Shown here: positions 20,601 to 31,705 of the stretch, in pieces
How the letters are laid out: each line of letters opens with the position of its first letter
How positions within the stretch are numbered: the stretch's first letter is position 1
From: Triplophysa rosa
Lineage: Eukaryota > Chordata > Actinopteri > Cypriniformes > Nemacheilidae
Assembly: GCF_024868665.1 (NCBI RefSeq)
Contig: NW_026634371.1
Coordinates: 62,172-126,171 of the forward strand
Length of the DNA stretch: 64,000 nucleotides
Direction: 5' to 3'
Made by a program: the position numbers and the translations under genes
Notes under the pieces: generated by a model
What the model was told of the DNA's origin: nothing
The model's database searches: none
The model's input: the letters and a program-made list of their open reading frames with translations, nothing else

Positions 20601-23600
20601 GACAAGGGGGAAGCAGTCAAGAATATGAAGAGAGGAAAGGAGGTCTGAGGTTTCACTGGTTCGTCGGGTAGACATCCTCTGTGTTTGGGGGATAAATGAT
20701 TATATGCGACACATCATCAGTTGTGCACCTCAGCCTCATTGGGTGTTTCGGCCCTTTATCACAAGACACCCTCAGCCAAGGGAGGCCCAACGCAGGTTGA
20801 TCAGACCTGGGTGTGTGTCGCATTGTTACAAGGTCATCTGGCAGCCCATGCTGTGTCCATCTGCCTAAACCACAGCCATTGGCTTCTTCTTTTTGCACCA
20901 CTGGCCAGTTCTTGATTATCCTCCACTGGACCTGTCCTCTGAGAGTGATCTATTTGTCAGCTATGGTGACCTCTGCATTTAACCTGTCCAGTGAGTAGTG
21001 AACTCACGCACTGCAAGTCGTGAACACATATACACCTGAAGCAGTGGGCAGCCATCACTGCAGGTCAAAGGCACCGCAGTCGTTGCCCACCGGCCCTGAG
21101 AATTGAACCGGCAACCTTCTGGTCATGAGCCTGGCCACTTCCACTGGGAACACTTTCGCTGTACATCCCCGATCTTCAGCCTCCGCTGCCAAGTTGGCAT
21201 ACCGGAGATTCTTTCTTTCAAATGCTTCGTTAATGGCCTCTTCCCAAGGTACAGTCAACTCAACTATGAGGACTGTCCTACTGGAGCTGGACCACAGAAC
21301 CATGTCCGGCCGCAGGTTGGTCGCTGCGATTTCCAAGGGGAAAGTAAGTCTGTGGTTTAAATCAACTCGCATTTCCCAATCCCTGGCTATACTCAGCAGA
21401 CCTTAATCTGGGGTTAAGGGCTTGGCCCGCGGTTTCTGCCCCTCCCGAATAAAGGGTTGCCTTTTTAGCGAGTTAGCCTTGGCGTTTTTGGGTATGGCAT
21501 TTGCTGCCACTCTCTTGGTCTCTACTGCTGCAGTCATGCACTTTAGTACTTGACTTTGGCGCAATGTGTATCTCCCCTGTGTCAAGCTCTTCTTACAACC
21601 CACAAGAATATGTTTGAGGTTTGCTGGAGCTGCACATAGGTGGCAGGCTGGATCCTGTCCACACCAAACATGCAGATTTGTTGGTGAGGGCAGCACATCA
21701 TATGTAGCTCTTATGATAAAACTTAGCCTGTTTGTTTCCATACTCCAAAGCTCACTCCAAGTGATTTTGCGCCGTTCAATGCCTTCCCACCTCATCCAAC
21801 GGCCTTGCTGGGCTTGAGAGACTGCTCTGGCGCATCTATTTACCTATGAGGGTGCCATTAAATAAGTTGCGTATGTACATACCACACGTAACACTTTTGG
21901 CACGGCTCCCATAGGTAGCTAATGGACACACCATTTTTAAGCTTCTGGAGCACAACTGTGAGCCTTAATTCACGTCATTGTGAAGGGCTGTTCCTCTTAT
22001 ACACTCTACTGATGGTTTAAGCTGGATAAATCATCACCAAAGCAAACGAGACCACTGACAGGGGTCTTACTCTGTCTACCTAATTTTGGGCCCTTCGAGT
22101 GAATCGCAGATGTGAGAAAACATGGTGTAGATGCACACCTCGCTTTTATGTGCACGTTCGACTCGAAAGTCAAAGAAAAGGGCTTTGGGCTGTTTAAGCG
22201 TGTGTCACACAGCCGCTGGGCTCAAATGAGGCAGTCAGCTCCCCGGGGCGCCGGGTGGCGTCCGGGTCTTCGGGGGCGTCGGGCAGGCCTCCCTCAAGTT
22301 TAGGCTGCAAGGGGGATGCGTAGGCGTTCTGAGGATGGAGGCGTGGCCAGCGGGAAGCCCCGCCCAAAATAGGTTACAAGGGGCACGCGTAGGCTTCTCG
22401 TGTACGTCGGGGTCCGGAGCCGGCCCGTAGGCTGCAAGGGGGATGTTCAGGCGCTCTTCGGGAGGCCCGGTCGCAACCTGATCGGCGCGCATGGCTTAGG
22501 CTGGGACCGTACGTCTAGTTGCCCCCTCGTGGTTCTGCCCAAGAGAGCGCCTAACCCTTCGTTCTGTGACTCAAAAATTAGGCACTTTGGGCATTTTTCT
22601 GGGGTCCCCGGGCGTCGCCGCCGCCCCATGACGCTTCCGTTCGATTGCGGGCACTCTCATTTTCATTTCGGCACCGCCGGGCGACCTGGGAAAAATTTGG
22701 GGGCGTCGGCGCGCAGCGTCCATAACTAGCCGTCCGGCGCGTGTCAACTAAGTTACACGTTACGTTTGATGGCCTTAGGCATGGCATTTCTGCGCTGTCT
22801 TGGAGATGTTAGCGTGTCTCTAATAGGATCGGTCAGAAACATGAACCCTGCATGATCTTATGTGTTGTGTCTTATTAACTCACTGTCATTCAATTCATCT
22901 ATTATAGTGCTCCCTCGATTTAGCATTGCATCAAAGCAGCTGTACAAGAAAACCAAAGACCAAGAAAAACAAAAGTTGAGCACACACAAAAAAAACAATA
23001 AAAACAAAATCAGATAAACCTTGAAAGTAATATGGAAATTCTTCTCACTTTTCGTGTTTCGTCCATTTTCTCTACTGCTAAAGAAACTCTTAAGTCGCTT
23101 AAAAGTCCTCCTCGCAACTCCTAAACTTTTTGACCTTAAGAGCTCTTTTAAGTGTTAAGTTGCTTTATGAATTACTTTTTTTCTTTACAAGGATATGTTC
23201 TGTAAGTTTAAGGGGAAACTCCCACGTTTCTAAGAATTTTCTTAGAAATTTGTCACTAGGAGCAACTCTTTGCGTTAAGATTTTTCATGAATACGGGCCC
23301 TGGATTACCTAACTGGGGCCTATGTCTGGATAGTTTTTTGGTTCTCATTGCTTGAATTTACTGGTTGTGCTACTGACTCAAGAGACCAATAGGGTTTTTT
23401 TGTTATTTTTTCTGACTTTTGAGGACATTGGACACACTGGATTGTTTTTTCTATTTTTTCTATTGGAGGTTGTTTTTGTGCACTTTGTGGATTATCTGAT
23501 GGAATACTTTACCTATGGTCATTTATTCAACAAGGACATTCTTTCAGTATCTGGACACTCAGTTAAGATTACCTGTTTGTTTTGACAATTTGCATTTTCC

Positions 23601-24901
23601 ATTTGTCAATACTCTACTGCTTATGTTGAAGATCATAAATGTTAACTCTTTAAATACACTTTTCACTTTTAACAAGGTCAACGTGAGTTTCTGAACTTTA
23701 ACGTAGCGCTTGGTCTAAAATATTACTGGATCAAATTTGTTACAATAGGACTATATTTCTATGGGGTTACATACAAATAAAGGACAATACAAGCAGTGAG
23801 TCATTGCAAATAACAAGGAAGTAGAAACAAGCAACAGGAAATAAGTATAATAATTTATTCACAATGACAATGCAGGATTTCGCCATGACATACTGGAGTG
23901 ATCAGGGCGCCCCTGTGGAGAAACTAAGGATGGGATTTGCAACATACGGACGGACGTTCAGTCTGACGTCCACGGCCAGTGATGTTGGAGCTCCAGCTGA
24001 TGGTCCTGCTACAGCGGGAACATACACCAGAGAGGCTGGATTCTGGTCCTATTATGAGGTCTCACATTCAGGCACAGTACAAACTCAAAATTTGATAAAG
24101 ATGATCTCCAGTAACTTGAAAACGGAATAATTATTATCCATCAGATCTGCACCTTCCTTAAAGGAGCAACAACACAATGGATCGATGATCAGAAAGTTCC
24201 ATATGCAACCAAAGGAAAAGAGTGGGTGGGCTTTGACAACAAGATGAGCTGCGAGACAAAGGTAATTATACTGCGTATGAGTTCAGCCTAAATTAACATA
24301 CATGAAATGTCTGTTAGTTGTCAAACATATACAGTACATGCTGCAAGGTAAGGCAGGGTAATAAAAATAGCACGTTATACACTAAGGTAATTCAATGTGC
24401 TTACGGCTTAACAGAAGTTAAAGATGCATAAAACTTAAAATTACATTATGAAATACAATTATGTTCATGCATCAGGTTCAATACCTAAAGGACAATCAGT
24501 TTGGAGGAGCGTTTGTCTGGGCTCTGGATCTCGATGACTTTACGGGACAGTTCTGTGAGCAGGGCAAAAGTCCTCTCATCAGCCACCTGCATCAGCTTCT
24601 TAACATCAGTACTCTCCATCCCAACCCATCATTCTCCCCAGAATCACCTCTTGTTACCCCTAATACAACACATCAGCCTGTTGCACCTCATACCAATGGA
24701 CCTCATGTTCTACCATCATCTGTCCCTGTAAATAACTTTTGTGCAGGCAGGCCAGACGGGGTGTACGCAAACCCAGCTGACCACACGTCCTTTATTCATT
24801 GTGCCCATGGCAGAACATTTGTAAAGCCGTGTCCTTCGGGGCTCGTCTTTAATATCAACTGCTTGTGCTGTGACTGGCCTAGAAATGTGAATGTGCAGTG
24901 A
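17622..24901 (+). CDS. chia: Acidic chitinase (GH18 with CBM14), apparently intact
   Basis: Coding exons: 17677-17701, 17786-17812, 17934-18138, 18231-18287, 18375-18540, 19254-19378, 20018-20141, 23876-24058, 24145-24261, 24476-24901. All phases agree and give 484 aa; 17622 is an acceptor for a non-coding leader. Residues 1-21 look like a signal peptide ending GLAS before QLICYFTNW. The GH18 signature FDGLDLDWE places the catalytic acid at Glu140 with Asp133, 136 and 138, the same numbering as mammalian AMCase. MTYDFHGSW (residues 210-218) holds Tyr212 and Asp213. A Pro/Ser/Thr linker leads to a six-cysteine chitin-binding domain (Cys432-475). The secreted enzyme would cleave chitin. Exon 2 uses donor GTCAGT, and intron 8 is only 86 bp. 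Zebrafish has several chia paralogues; which one this matches is not resolved. Confidence 0.9.
19476..19916. mobile_element. Palindromic MITE with GTGACCCTGGACAACAAAACC ends in chitinase intron 6
   Basis: The left end TATGTGACCCTGGACAACAA and the right end with TTTTGTGATCCAGGGTCACA form a terminal inverted repeat. This abundant zebrafish/carp-type element lies wholly within the intron between exons 6 and 7. Confidence 0.75.
20640..21850 (-). mobile_element. RLE-type non-LTR retrotransposon, C-terminal remnant
   Basis: Two minus-strand stretches in one frame (21795-21403 and 21372-21055), separated by a single stop at 21403, form the end of an ORF2-type protein. They contain a CCHC motif with spacing CX2CX7HX4C ([17 protein letters not shown]). 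A restriction-like endonuclease motif RPD-X14-E (RPDMVLW...VELTVPWE) follows, together the hallmark of the R2/Hero/Dong-type LINEs that nick DNA and prime on the target. The RT itself is missing, as expected for a 5'-truncated copy. Bases 20640-21050 are probably its 3' UTR. It lies antisense in chitinase intron 7. Confidence 0.6.
21851..22800. other. Unassigned, GC-rich CpG-dense block in chitinase intron 7
   Basis: From about 22230 to 22760 base composition shifts sharply to GC and CpG-rich. Three related segments (TAGGCTGCAAGGGGGATG near 22301, a variant near 22370, and again near 22428) form a degenerate repeat. Several short open frames exist in all frames, as expected of GC-rich DNA, none recognisable. 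It may be the 5' part of a retroelement. Confidence 0.35.
22801..23875. other. Remainder of chitinase intron 7
   Basis: No gene. The segment 23090-23300 (AAGAATTTTCTTAG, then TTTCATGAATACGGGCCC) looks like a common teleost transposon end. Confidence 0.3.
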
Positions 24902-25102
24902 CTGCCCCATGTCATATGATGTAGTGTAACGCTCCTGTGGAGGAGAAATGTGTGAAATGATAAGGTTGCGGTGTAGATCCTTCTGGTGACAATAGTGGCG
25001 TTTTATCCTAAAATACTTTCTATAATTGGGAATTACACTCTGTACCTTTATTTTCTAATATTAATACTATGCTACATTATGCAAGTCTGTCTAACCTTTC
25101 TA

Positions 25103-25108
25103 ATTAAA
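25103..25108 (+). terminator. Possible polyadenylation signal of the chitinase
   Basis: An ATTAAA hexamer lies about 200 bp after the stop codon, followed by a T/G-rich stretch. Confidence 0.4.
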
Positions 25109-25194
25109 ATTAACCTGTTTTAAGATTGCAAGGTTGTTGTACAGTCTGTTCTTTCACACATAATGTGATTTATGGATTTATGATTTCTTGCTGC

Positions 25195-25491
25195 TTTTGC
25201 TTTATTTGTCTAACATTATTGGTTCGGTTTACTGATAGGACAAGTAAAATCTGAATGAGTACATAAGTAATACAAGACTGACTGTGTAATTTTTATTCAG
25301 TATAGTCATTGAGATTAGATCATCGACTCTAACAGGAACACAGTGAGAAGAGAATGGAGGTGCTGCTTATGATCTTTTAAGGTTTGTTTATATTGGACAT
25401 TTTATTTATTGTAATAAGTAATTGAAATGATAATAAAATTAAACAATTGAATAAAACTACAATCGTAATGTAAATAATGAAACCTATGGGT
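25195..25491 (+). promoter_or_regulatory. Second copy of the chitinase upstream region
   Basis: This segment matches 15240-15419 joined directly to 17386-17530: the same GAGATTAGATCATCG block, then AGAATGGAGGTGCTGCTTATG across the LTR insertion point, then ACATTTTATTT and GAAACCTATGG. The match stops at about the hAT insertion. No chitinase exons follow until the pseudogene at 52.6 kb. Confidence 0.65.
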
Positions 25492-26549
25492 TAGGGATGG
25501 GCGATATTATATCGTTTGCGATATACCGGTAGAAATTCCCCACACGATAGGAATTAGTCTTCCCGCGATATAAACGATAAATTCTAGTTGATGACGTATT
25601 TCTTTGTGAGACCCATTCACAGCTCATATGTGAAGCGAAAACGGGTATAGCGGAGGGCGGAAGTGAAGCTGAGAAAGAGTTTGCACTATAAGACGAGCTC
25701 TAAATCTCGTTTAGTTTGGCACTGTAGATGCATCCGAGTTAATGTTTAGTTTCACTTTCGTTTTATTTAATTTGTTAAGTATTCGTTGATAGTCATAATG
25801 CGTTACACCACAACATTTAGTTTGGCTAAAAGTATTTATTTAAACATTCGTTAGATGTTATGCGCGCGTGCGCAAATTGTTTAATATGATTTCTTGCCTG
25901 TTATATACAGGATGAACGGAGCGTCCCGTGCACAGCTCGCGCCCACACGTGCTTTCATAGCGACACAGCGTGCACAGCACTGCTGCCTGTTTACATACAG
26001 TACATTGCGAGTTTGTATTACGTTATTTTAAATACGTTTATAAGCGTATAAAAGCATGGATTATTTAATTAGATTTCTTTTATCCGCATTTTTCTGTTCT
26101 CTTTCTGTAGCGCGAGTCATAGACAGATTCAGTGTATGTTGCTGTGAGAAGAGAAGGTTCACACAGTTCAAGAGAGAGTGATTGACAGCGCGATGCGATC
26201 GATCATTTCCACCCAACAATAGACAGTTTTAGGTATGACATGATGTGTTTATTGAGCTTTAGTTCATTTAACTTTTCTTTACTACAACCTTTTGAAGTCG
26301 AATCTCACTATTATATTTTATATTTACAAAAATACTGTAGGTATATTTTAGGAGCTGTTTGATTTGGGGTAAGTTTTACTTTTTGATAATATTTGTTTTT
26401 CTGAGGGTCTAGACTACATGCAGCTACTATCACTTGACGCAAAAAACAGCGGTCGATGGCGTTATGGATATATCGTCATTTTTATCGTTATCGCAAGAAA
26501 TACCAAGAATTATCGTGATAGAGATTTAGGGCCATATCGCCCATCCCTA
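25492..26549. mobile_element. hAT-type non-autonomous element with 8-bp duplication
   Basis: The terminal repeats TAGGGATGGGCGATAT and ATATCGCCCATCCCTA are inverted copies. The target duplication CTATGGGT is perfect (25484-25491, 26550-26557). The 1,058-bp interior has no transposase frame. Confidence 0.85.
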
Positions 26550-26557
26550 CTATGGGT

Positions 26558-27345
26558 TATGATGCAATAGTTGTTTACACACATGTGATTTTGTGACATC
26601 TGGAGCAGATGACAGTGCAGCTGCTATTTTTGGGTGATTTGAAAAGGCTGCCGCTGCCAGGGTTGCCAAGCTCCTTTTTTATATTGTGGGTTGAAATTTG
26701 GTATATTGAATTTATTTACTGTACCAAACAATAATACAACTGTATTGGACAATTAAAATGTAAATAGTTTATTCAAATAGTTCTAAAAAAGGATAACCAC
26801 ATTTCCTATAGGATTTTGTTCATCACCTGTAAATCAGATACTGCGTGCACATAAGCAACACTGTATGTCTCATGAAGCAATTGTTCTTCACCATTCTTCA
26901 CCCAAAAGCCCCAGTGGTGTAGTGGTTAGTGTGTTGGTATTGTGGCGAGGTACGCCAAATGTGGCGAGGAGGAGGGTTGAGAGGGACAAGGGAAGAGGAG
27001 ACTTAGGAAAAGGGGACTGTCGACTACGCCACCCAGTACTACCTGGGAAAATATAAATAAAGGACACATGGGTTCGTATTTCTATGGTGACACAAGGACC
27101 ATGAGACGTGGATATCTTGTCAATCGCAATACACTTTATTAAACACTCAAATAATTTAGAAGACTTGTGTACTCTCTAAAAGCTCACAAGGGTTTGGAGC
27201 AGATAATAAAAATTACAGCTGCACATGGCAGGCTCACAATTTCACACAAAAATAAAATATTGACGCGCAGGGAGCTGGCCTCACCAGTGGTGAGGCAGGC
27301 TAGGTGCCGGGCCTCCAACGGGACCACACATGACTCAAAAGAAAA
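26558..27345. other. Repeat-derived intergenic DNA
   Basis: No gene. Bases 26840-26875 match the 227-bp repeat family at 31.7-33.5 kb (AAGCAACACTGTATGTCTCATGAAG). The sequence near 26910-26945 (AGTGGTGTAGTGGTTAG) resembles a tRNA-derived SINE head, not a tRNA gene. 27050-27345 may be part of a minus-strand gypsy element. Confidence 0.3.
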
Positions 27346-27520
27346 TGAACAAGAAGAAAAAGAACTCTGCCACCATTTGATGCAGAGGGGCTGCAATCTT
27401 CGCAAAACCCTTGACAAAGCGACGGTAATAGCTCGCAAAACCCAGGAAGGAGCGAAGCTCTGTCGCATTAAAAGGGCACTGCCATTCAGCCACAACCTGT
27501 GTTTTACTCAGATCGGTAGA
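27346..27520 (-). pseudogene. pol: Ty3/gypsy pol fragment (RT connection region)
   Basis: The minus-strand reading contains STDLSKTQVVAEWQCP, then LRSFLGFASYYRRFVKGFAK and IAAPLHQMVAEF. This is the highly conserved segment between RT and RNase H of gypsy elements. It is cut off on both sides and is not the same family as the element at 3.4-6.6 kb. Confidence 0.75.
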
Positions 27521-28990
27521 CGCCTTAGAGTCGCTCTAATCACCCCGAATTCCATGCCTCATTACCGATACTTTACTATTTATTATTTATAAACTGAGTT
27601 TTTCTTATCTTTGAACCGCCGAACACACTGTTATGCAAGAAGCTGGGTGAGTACAATCTTTCTACTTAAAAAATCAATTTATCTTTATCCTCTGTCACCC
27701 CGCGTCGACACTGCTGCACTCAAGCGTGAGATATCGCTGGCCAGCACGGGCGCACTTCCTCGGCGCCCGTACTGTTTCCGGCGAACGTCAGTTGAGCCGA
27801 ACGTAAGCTTCTGGAGGTAAATATAATCGGCGCTTCCAAAAGTGACTGCTGGTTAACTAAAATCTATCTGTACCATTCAGCAGCATACGTTTTCTACATA
27901 GTGTGCTGTTCCCATTCACATCTCGCCCAAAATAATGCATGCAGCCATTACTTTTAAGCTAACACAAACAGCGGTATGCATCAGTATATTCGACCGGTGC
28001 TTAACAGCATAATCTCCCTTGTCTCTCGTCTGCCAACCCGAACAAAAATGCATCTCAGACTCATGACCCCAGCCACAAATGTTAACTCTGGAATCATTAA
28101 TTGTGTTCGACGCACAGAAATTTGAAGATATAAGAGCATTTTTTTCATTGAAAACGTTTGGGTGACGGTAACATGCTCACTCTTCATGTCTCTCTGCTGG
28201 TGCATACAGCTAGGCATAATGCACACGCTGGGTATACTCCATCTGCAAGCACAGGTATCACAAGACTTCATCAAGATCCATGTAAACTCGTAATGGTCGT
28301 TTTAGCCTTTGAAACTTCAGTGAACGCACAAGGTCTGTTTTGCAGTGACAATTCTATGCTCACAAACTTTGCCATGCGAATCATCGCATACCTGCCAGTC
28401 ATATGGGCTCTTGGGCGGTCCCCGGCCAGAAAGCGAACAAGTCCCCAGATTTTCAGTCTCAGGTTCCGGCTACACGAGACTACTTTTGATCACAACCACG
28501 TCCTGATTAAACCCCTGCTCCTGCCCTCAGGAGCAAGGGCCTATGGTTGTCAGGCTGCAGTAGCCGGTCTATGGTCATGCCCCAGACTCAGGCACCCGAC
28601 CGCTTCTCCACCCAGCCTAGCCCATCACCGCAACCTTCCCAATGCCATGCTGGCCCACACCACCACAAGCCACCTCAGCAGCCCGAGCATGCCTCCGCCA
28701 GCGGCACAGACCTATCTTTAGCCCTTCCCTTCCTTCTCCTCCTTTAATCCCCTGCCCTGCCCATGGCTTTCTGCCCCTCTGTCGAACTCTAGCGTGAGGC
28801 TGCCTCCGCTAGCGGCGCAGGCCCTGGCTGCCTCCCCTCCAGAACTTCCATTTGCCCTTGACCAAGGAGCCAACCTAAGCGTGAGGCTGCCTCTGTTCTC
28901 GGCTCCGGCAGCCACCTCCTTTCCTCCTCTCTCTACCTCAGGCCCGGCCTCCCTTCACGCTGGCATCTGCCGCTCTGATGATATCCCACC
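27521..28990. other. Unassigned, many short frames
   Basis: A 187-codon open frame at 28158-28721 has no recognisable domain and composition typical of chance reading. The part from 28490 on is proline- and alanine-rich in all frames and may belong to the tyrosine-recombinase element that follows. Confidence 0.3.
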
Positions 28991-29024
28991 ACGCCCTGAC
29001 TCTGGACCTCAGCACCACTTAAAA

Positions 29025-29316
29025 CCCCCAGGCAGCTCCATTAAAGGGTACCTAAGCGGAAATACAAAATTTCACAAACTCATCTATGACTCACCCTCCC
29101 CAGCAATAGCCAGCTCTCAGACATTGATACTCATCAAAGGCATTAAAGAGCCCAGCTAGACCCCAGAAAACCAATCACTCTGGAGTCACTTACTAAATGC
29201 ATTCACACCGCAAGGCTACCCACCAATCCGCAATGCACTCATGCTCGACACCATGTTCACACTAGCCTTCTTCAGCTTCCTCAGATGTTCTGAACTAACC
29301 ACCATTTCCAGCTTCA
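29025..29316 (+). pseudogene. Tyrosine recombinase of a DIRS/Ngaro-like element, fragment
   Basis: A single plus-strand frame, broken by one stop at 29157-29159, reads IKGYLSGNTKFHKLIYDS, then ALMLDTMFTLAFFSFLRCSEL. The FLRCSEL segment matches the region around the first catalytic arginine of the tyrosine recombinases in fish DIRS/Ngaro (and Crypton-like) elements. The rest of the recombinase (HxxR, Tyr) is absent; a minisatellite follows. Confidence 0.6.
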
Positions 29317-29489
29317 AATCGAGCACCCCTCAGCGCTCCAGCCCCGCCTCGGGTGCAGCAATTGAGCCCGCGACTTCACTACGAGGCCGCCAGCTTCGCC
29401 AGGCTACACACCGTGCCTCGGAGTGCAGCTGCACTTCCTCGCCGCGCCCAACCAGGCATTCCCCTCCCTTGCCAGCATTGTCGGCATCG

Positions 29490-29900
29490 TGCCTCCATCT
29501 ACGTTCTGCAGCAGCAGACATCACTCACTTAGAGGCCAGCATCGCAGCAGCGACCGCCCCCACAGGGGCCCGTGCCTCCATCTACGTTTGGCAGAAGCAG
29601 ATGTCACGCACTTAGAGGTCAGCATCGTAGCAGCAACCGCCCCCACAGGGGCCCGTGCCTCCATCTACGTTCTGCAGCAGCAGACACACACTTAGAGGCC
29701 AGTATCGCCGAAGCAACCGCCCCGCAGGGGCCTGTGTTTCCAACTCGTGCTCTGCCGCAGCAGACACCAATTCTACAGAAGCCAGTATCGCCGCAGCGAC
29801 CGCCTCTGCAGGGGCCCGTGCTTCCAACCCGTACTCTGCTGAAACAAATTCCACTTCTACAGAAACCAGTATCGCCGCAGCGCAGGGGCCCAGTCCTCTT
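29490..29900 (+). repeat. Minisatellite, ~83-bp units
   Basis: Successive starts of the GCCTCCATCTACG / GTTTCCAACTCG motif lie at 29491, 29574, 29657, 29736 and 29820, giving about five units of 79-84 bp. Each contains CGACCGCC, then CAGGGGCCCGTG. One frame gives a proline/glutamine-rich repeat; whether it is translated is unknown. Confidence 0.8.
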
Positions 29901-30150
29901 CCCCGAGGCCGCTGCAGCTTCTACTTCCTTCGCCTCCAGGAGCCCTATCTATACTCCACACTACCGCAGTAGTGCCCGCTCCACCAGAGCCTTATCTTCT
30001 TTCCTCGGCGCAACAGACACGCTCGCTCCTGTAGGAACCCGCAACGAAGGCCCCACTCCAAGCAGGGCCAGCATCTCGCCAACTCAAGCCAGCCTCTTTG
30101 GGGGATACGTTGCTCCAGCTGCTGTCCTGCATCTATTGCATTTTTGGGGG

Positions 30151-30319
30151 TATGATCCGGGTCCGGGCACACACCAAGCCCGGGGCCCTCTCCCCGGTCA
30201 AGGGGCAGGTGCTCCGAGTTCAAGGAGGATTACCGAGCTCGGAGCCCTCGCCCCGGGACAGCACGCCAAACACGCATACTATCCGTCCCAGTTCATTAGC
30301 TGCAAGGCGATCTCGTGAA
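30151..30319 (+). repeat. 169-bp direct repeat, copy 1
   Basis: Matches 30530-30698 at a constant offset of 379 bp, starting TATGATCCGGGTCCGGGC and ending CTCGTGAA, with a handful of mismatches. With the recombinase fragment upstream it resembles the split direct repeats of Ngaro/DIRS elements. Confidence 0.8.
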
Positions 30320-30529
30320 ATGATGTTTTATTAACAAGGTTCGGGAGGAGCACATGCAGACAATTTACTCTGCTGGCTTTCGATAAACAATCACAACAAT
30401 CACCCTAACAGCCTATCAAACCACCTCACCTCCTTTCTCTCGGACATTTCACAGCATCCCTCCTCCACCTCGACTCCACACCACAAGCCTGTTTTTACCT
30501 CAGCACCGAAGAAATTAAAACATGAATAG

Positions 30530-30698
30530 TATGATCCGGGTCCGGGCACACACCAAGCCCGGGGCCCTCTCCCCGGTCAAGGGGCAGGTACTCCGAGTTC
30601 GAGGAGGATTACCGAGCTAGGAGCCCTCACCCCGGGACAGCACGCCAAACACGCATACTATCTGTCCCAGTTCATTAGCTGCAAGGCAAACTCGTGAA
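30530..30698 (+). repeat. 169-bp direct repeat, copy 2
   Basis: Second copy of the 30151-30319 repeat, interrupted at its right edge by a hAT-like element. The 210 bp between the copies is unique. Confidence 0.8.
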
Positions 30699-30699
30699 G

Positions 30700-31702
30700 T
30701 AGTGCTGGGCGATATACCGGTTCATACCGAATACTGGTGTGTATTTTTGTTATGATATGAATTTTTAATACACCGCATTACAACGTGCGGAACGCGGCAA
30801 AGCACGACGCTGTTTCAGTGGGGTCCCTTTTCACTGTTGCACTGTGACCGGCCATTCACACAGAATGCGTCTTTCTATGCCGCGGCACTACTTTATCAAT
30901 ATTTTTCTATATAAACATGCGCTAAATGGAGGCGTTTGGATGTTTGCGTGCGTCTCGCGCATTAGCGGTGACGTTACATATTTCTTTCCCATCACAATGG
31001 GAGCACGCACCTCGCGGCTGAACAGCAGCACAAGTGTAGCAATTGCAAGTTCACATTACATTATATTAAATATACTCACGAATAAACATTTTCAAGAAAC
31101 GATCGTGTTCCCCTCATATCTGCTCAATATAAGCATATAATATGATGTGTTTTTAGTTTGAACTGTTTCTCTATATGCTATGATGAGTAAGGAGGATTGA
31201 CATCGTGATGCGATCGCTTTCCTCTCACATATCTAATTTAAGCCTGTTTTATGATTAAAAAATATGATTTCAGGAAATCATGAAGCCATTGTGACTATGT
31301 AAAACACAACAGACATCACATGCATGTTTTAATGGTAAATTGTTACTGTTTTGTTTTCAACTATTCAACTATTAATTTTTGGGTGGATGCTCCTAACTCT
31401 TGAAGTTGGGAGCACCACTGCTTCCAAGGCAAAAAGTTAATTTCGAGCCCTGTTCTCTATATATTTCCTTAAATATTATGTATGCAAGTTATCGCATGCT
31501 ATTCAGTTGTTAAAGAAGTCTAAACTTTGCAGTTATTTTAGGGGATACTATCACTGCCACCATGACAGTATAAAAGGGAATTTTAAGTCAATCAACAGCA
31601 CTATTTCCTCTCTCAATCAGTAGAAAATGTGGTTAAAAAATACTGCAATGTAAATCTGGAAAACACCGTTATATTAATTTTTGGCCATACCGCCCAGCAC
31701 TA
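30700..31702. mobile_element. hAT-like non-autonomous element
   Basis: Inverted ends TAGTGCTGGGCGATATACC and GGCCATACCGCCCAGCACTA; ~1.0 kb; no transposase. I see no clear 8-bp duplication, so the class is by resemblance of the ends. Confidence 0.65.
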
Positions 31703-31705
31703 ATA

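Noticed and set aside
22112..22729. Open frames of 60-109 codons in the GC-rich intron block
   Set aside because: Frames are open on both strands because of composition; no domain, start context or splice sites.
26905..26950. tRNA gene (AGTGGTGTAGTGGTTAG segment)
   Set aside because: Only an A-box-like stretch is present; at most a SINE head.
28158..28721. 187-codon plus-strand frame as a gene
   Set aside because: No recognisable domain, overlapping frames of similar length, and transposon context.
29241..30318. Long proline-rich frames over the ~83-bp minisatellite as a host protein
   Set aside because: All frames are open because of the repeat composition, and the context is a tyrosine-recombinase element; translation cannot be supported.
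30844..31140. 98-codon frame as a gene
   Set aside because: Lies inside a hAT-like non-autonomous element and has no transposase features.
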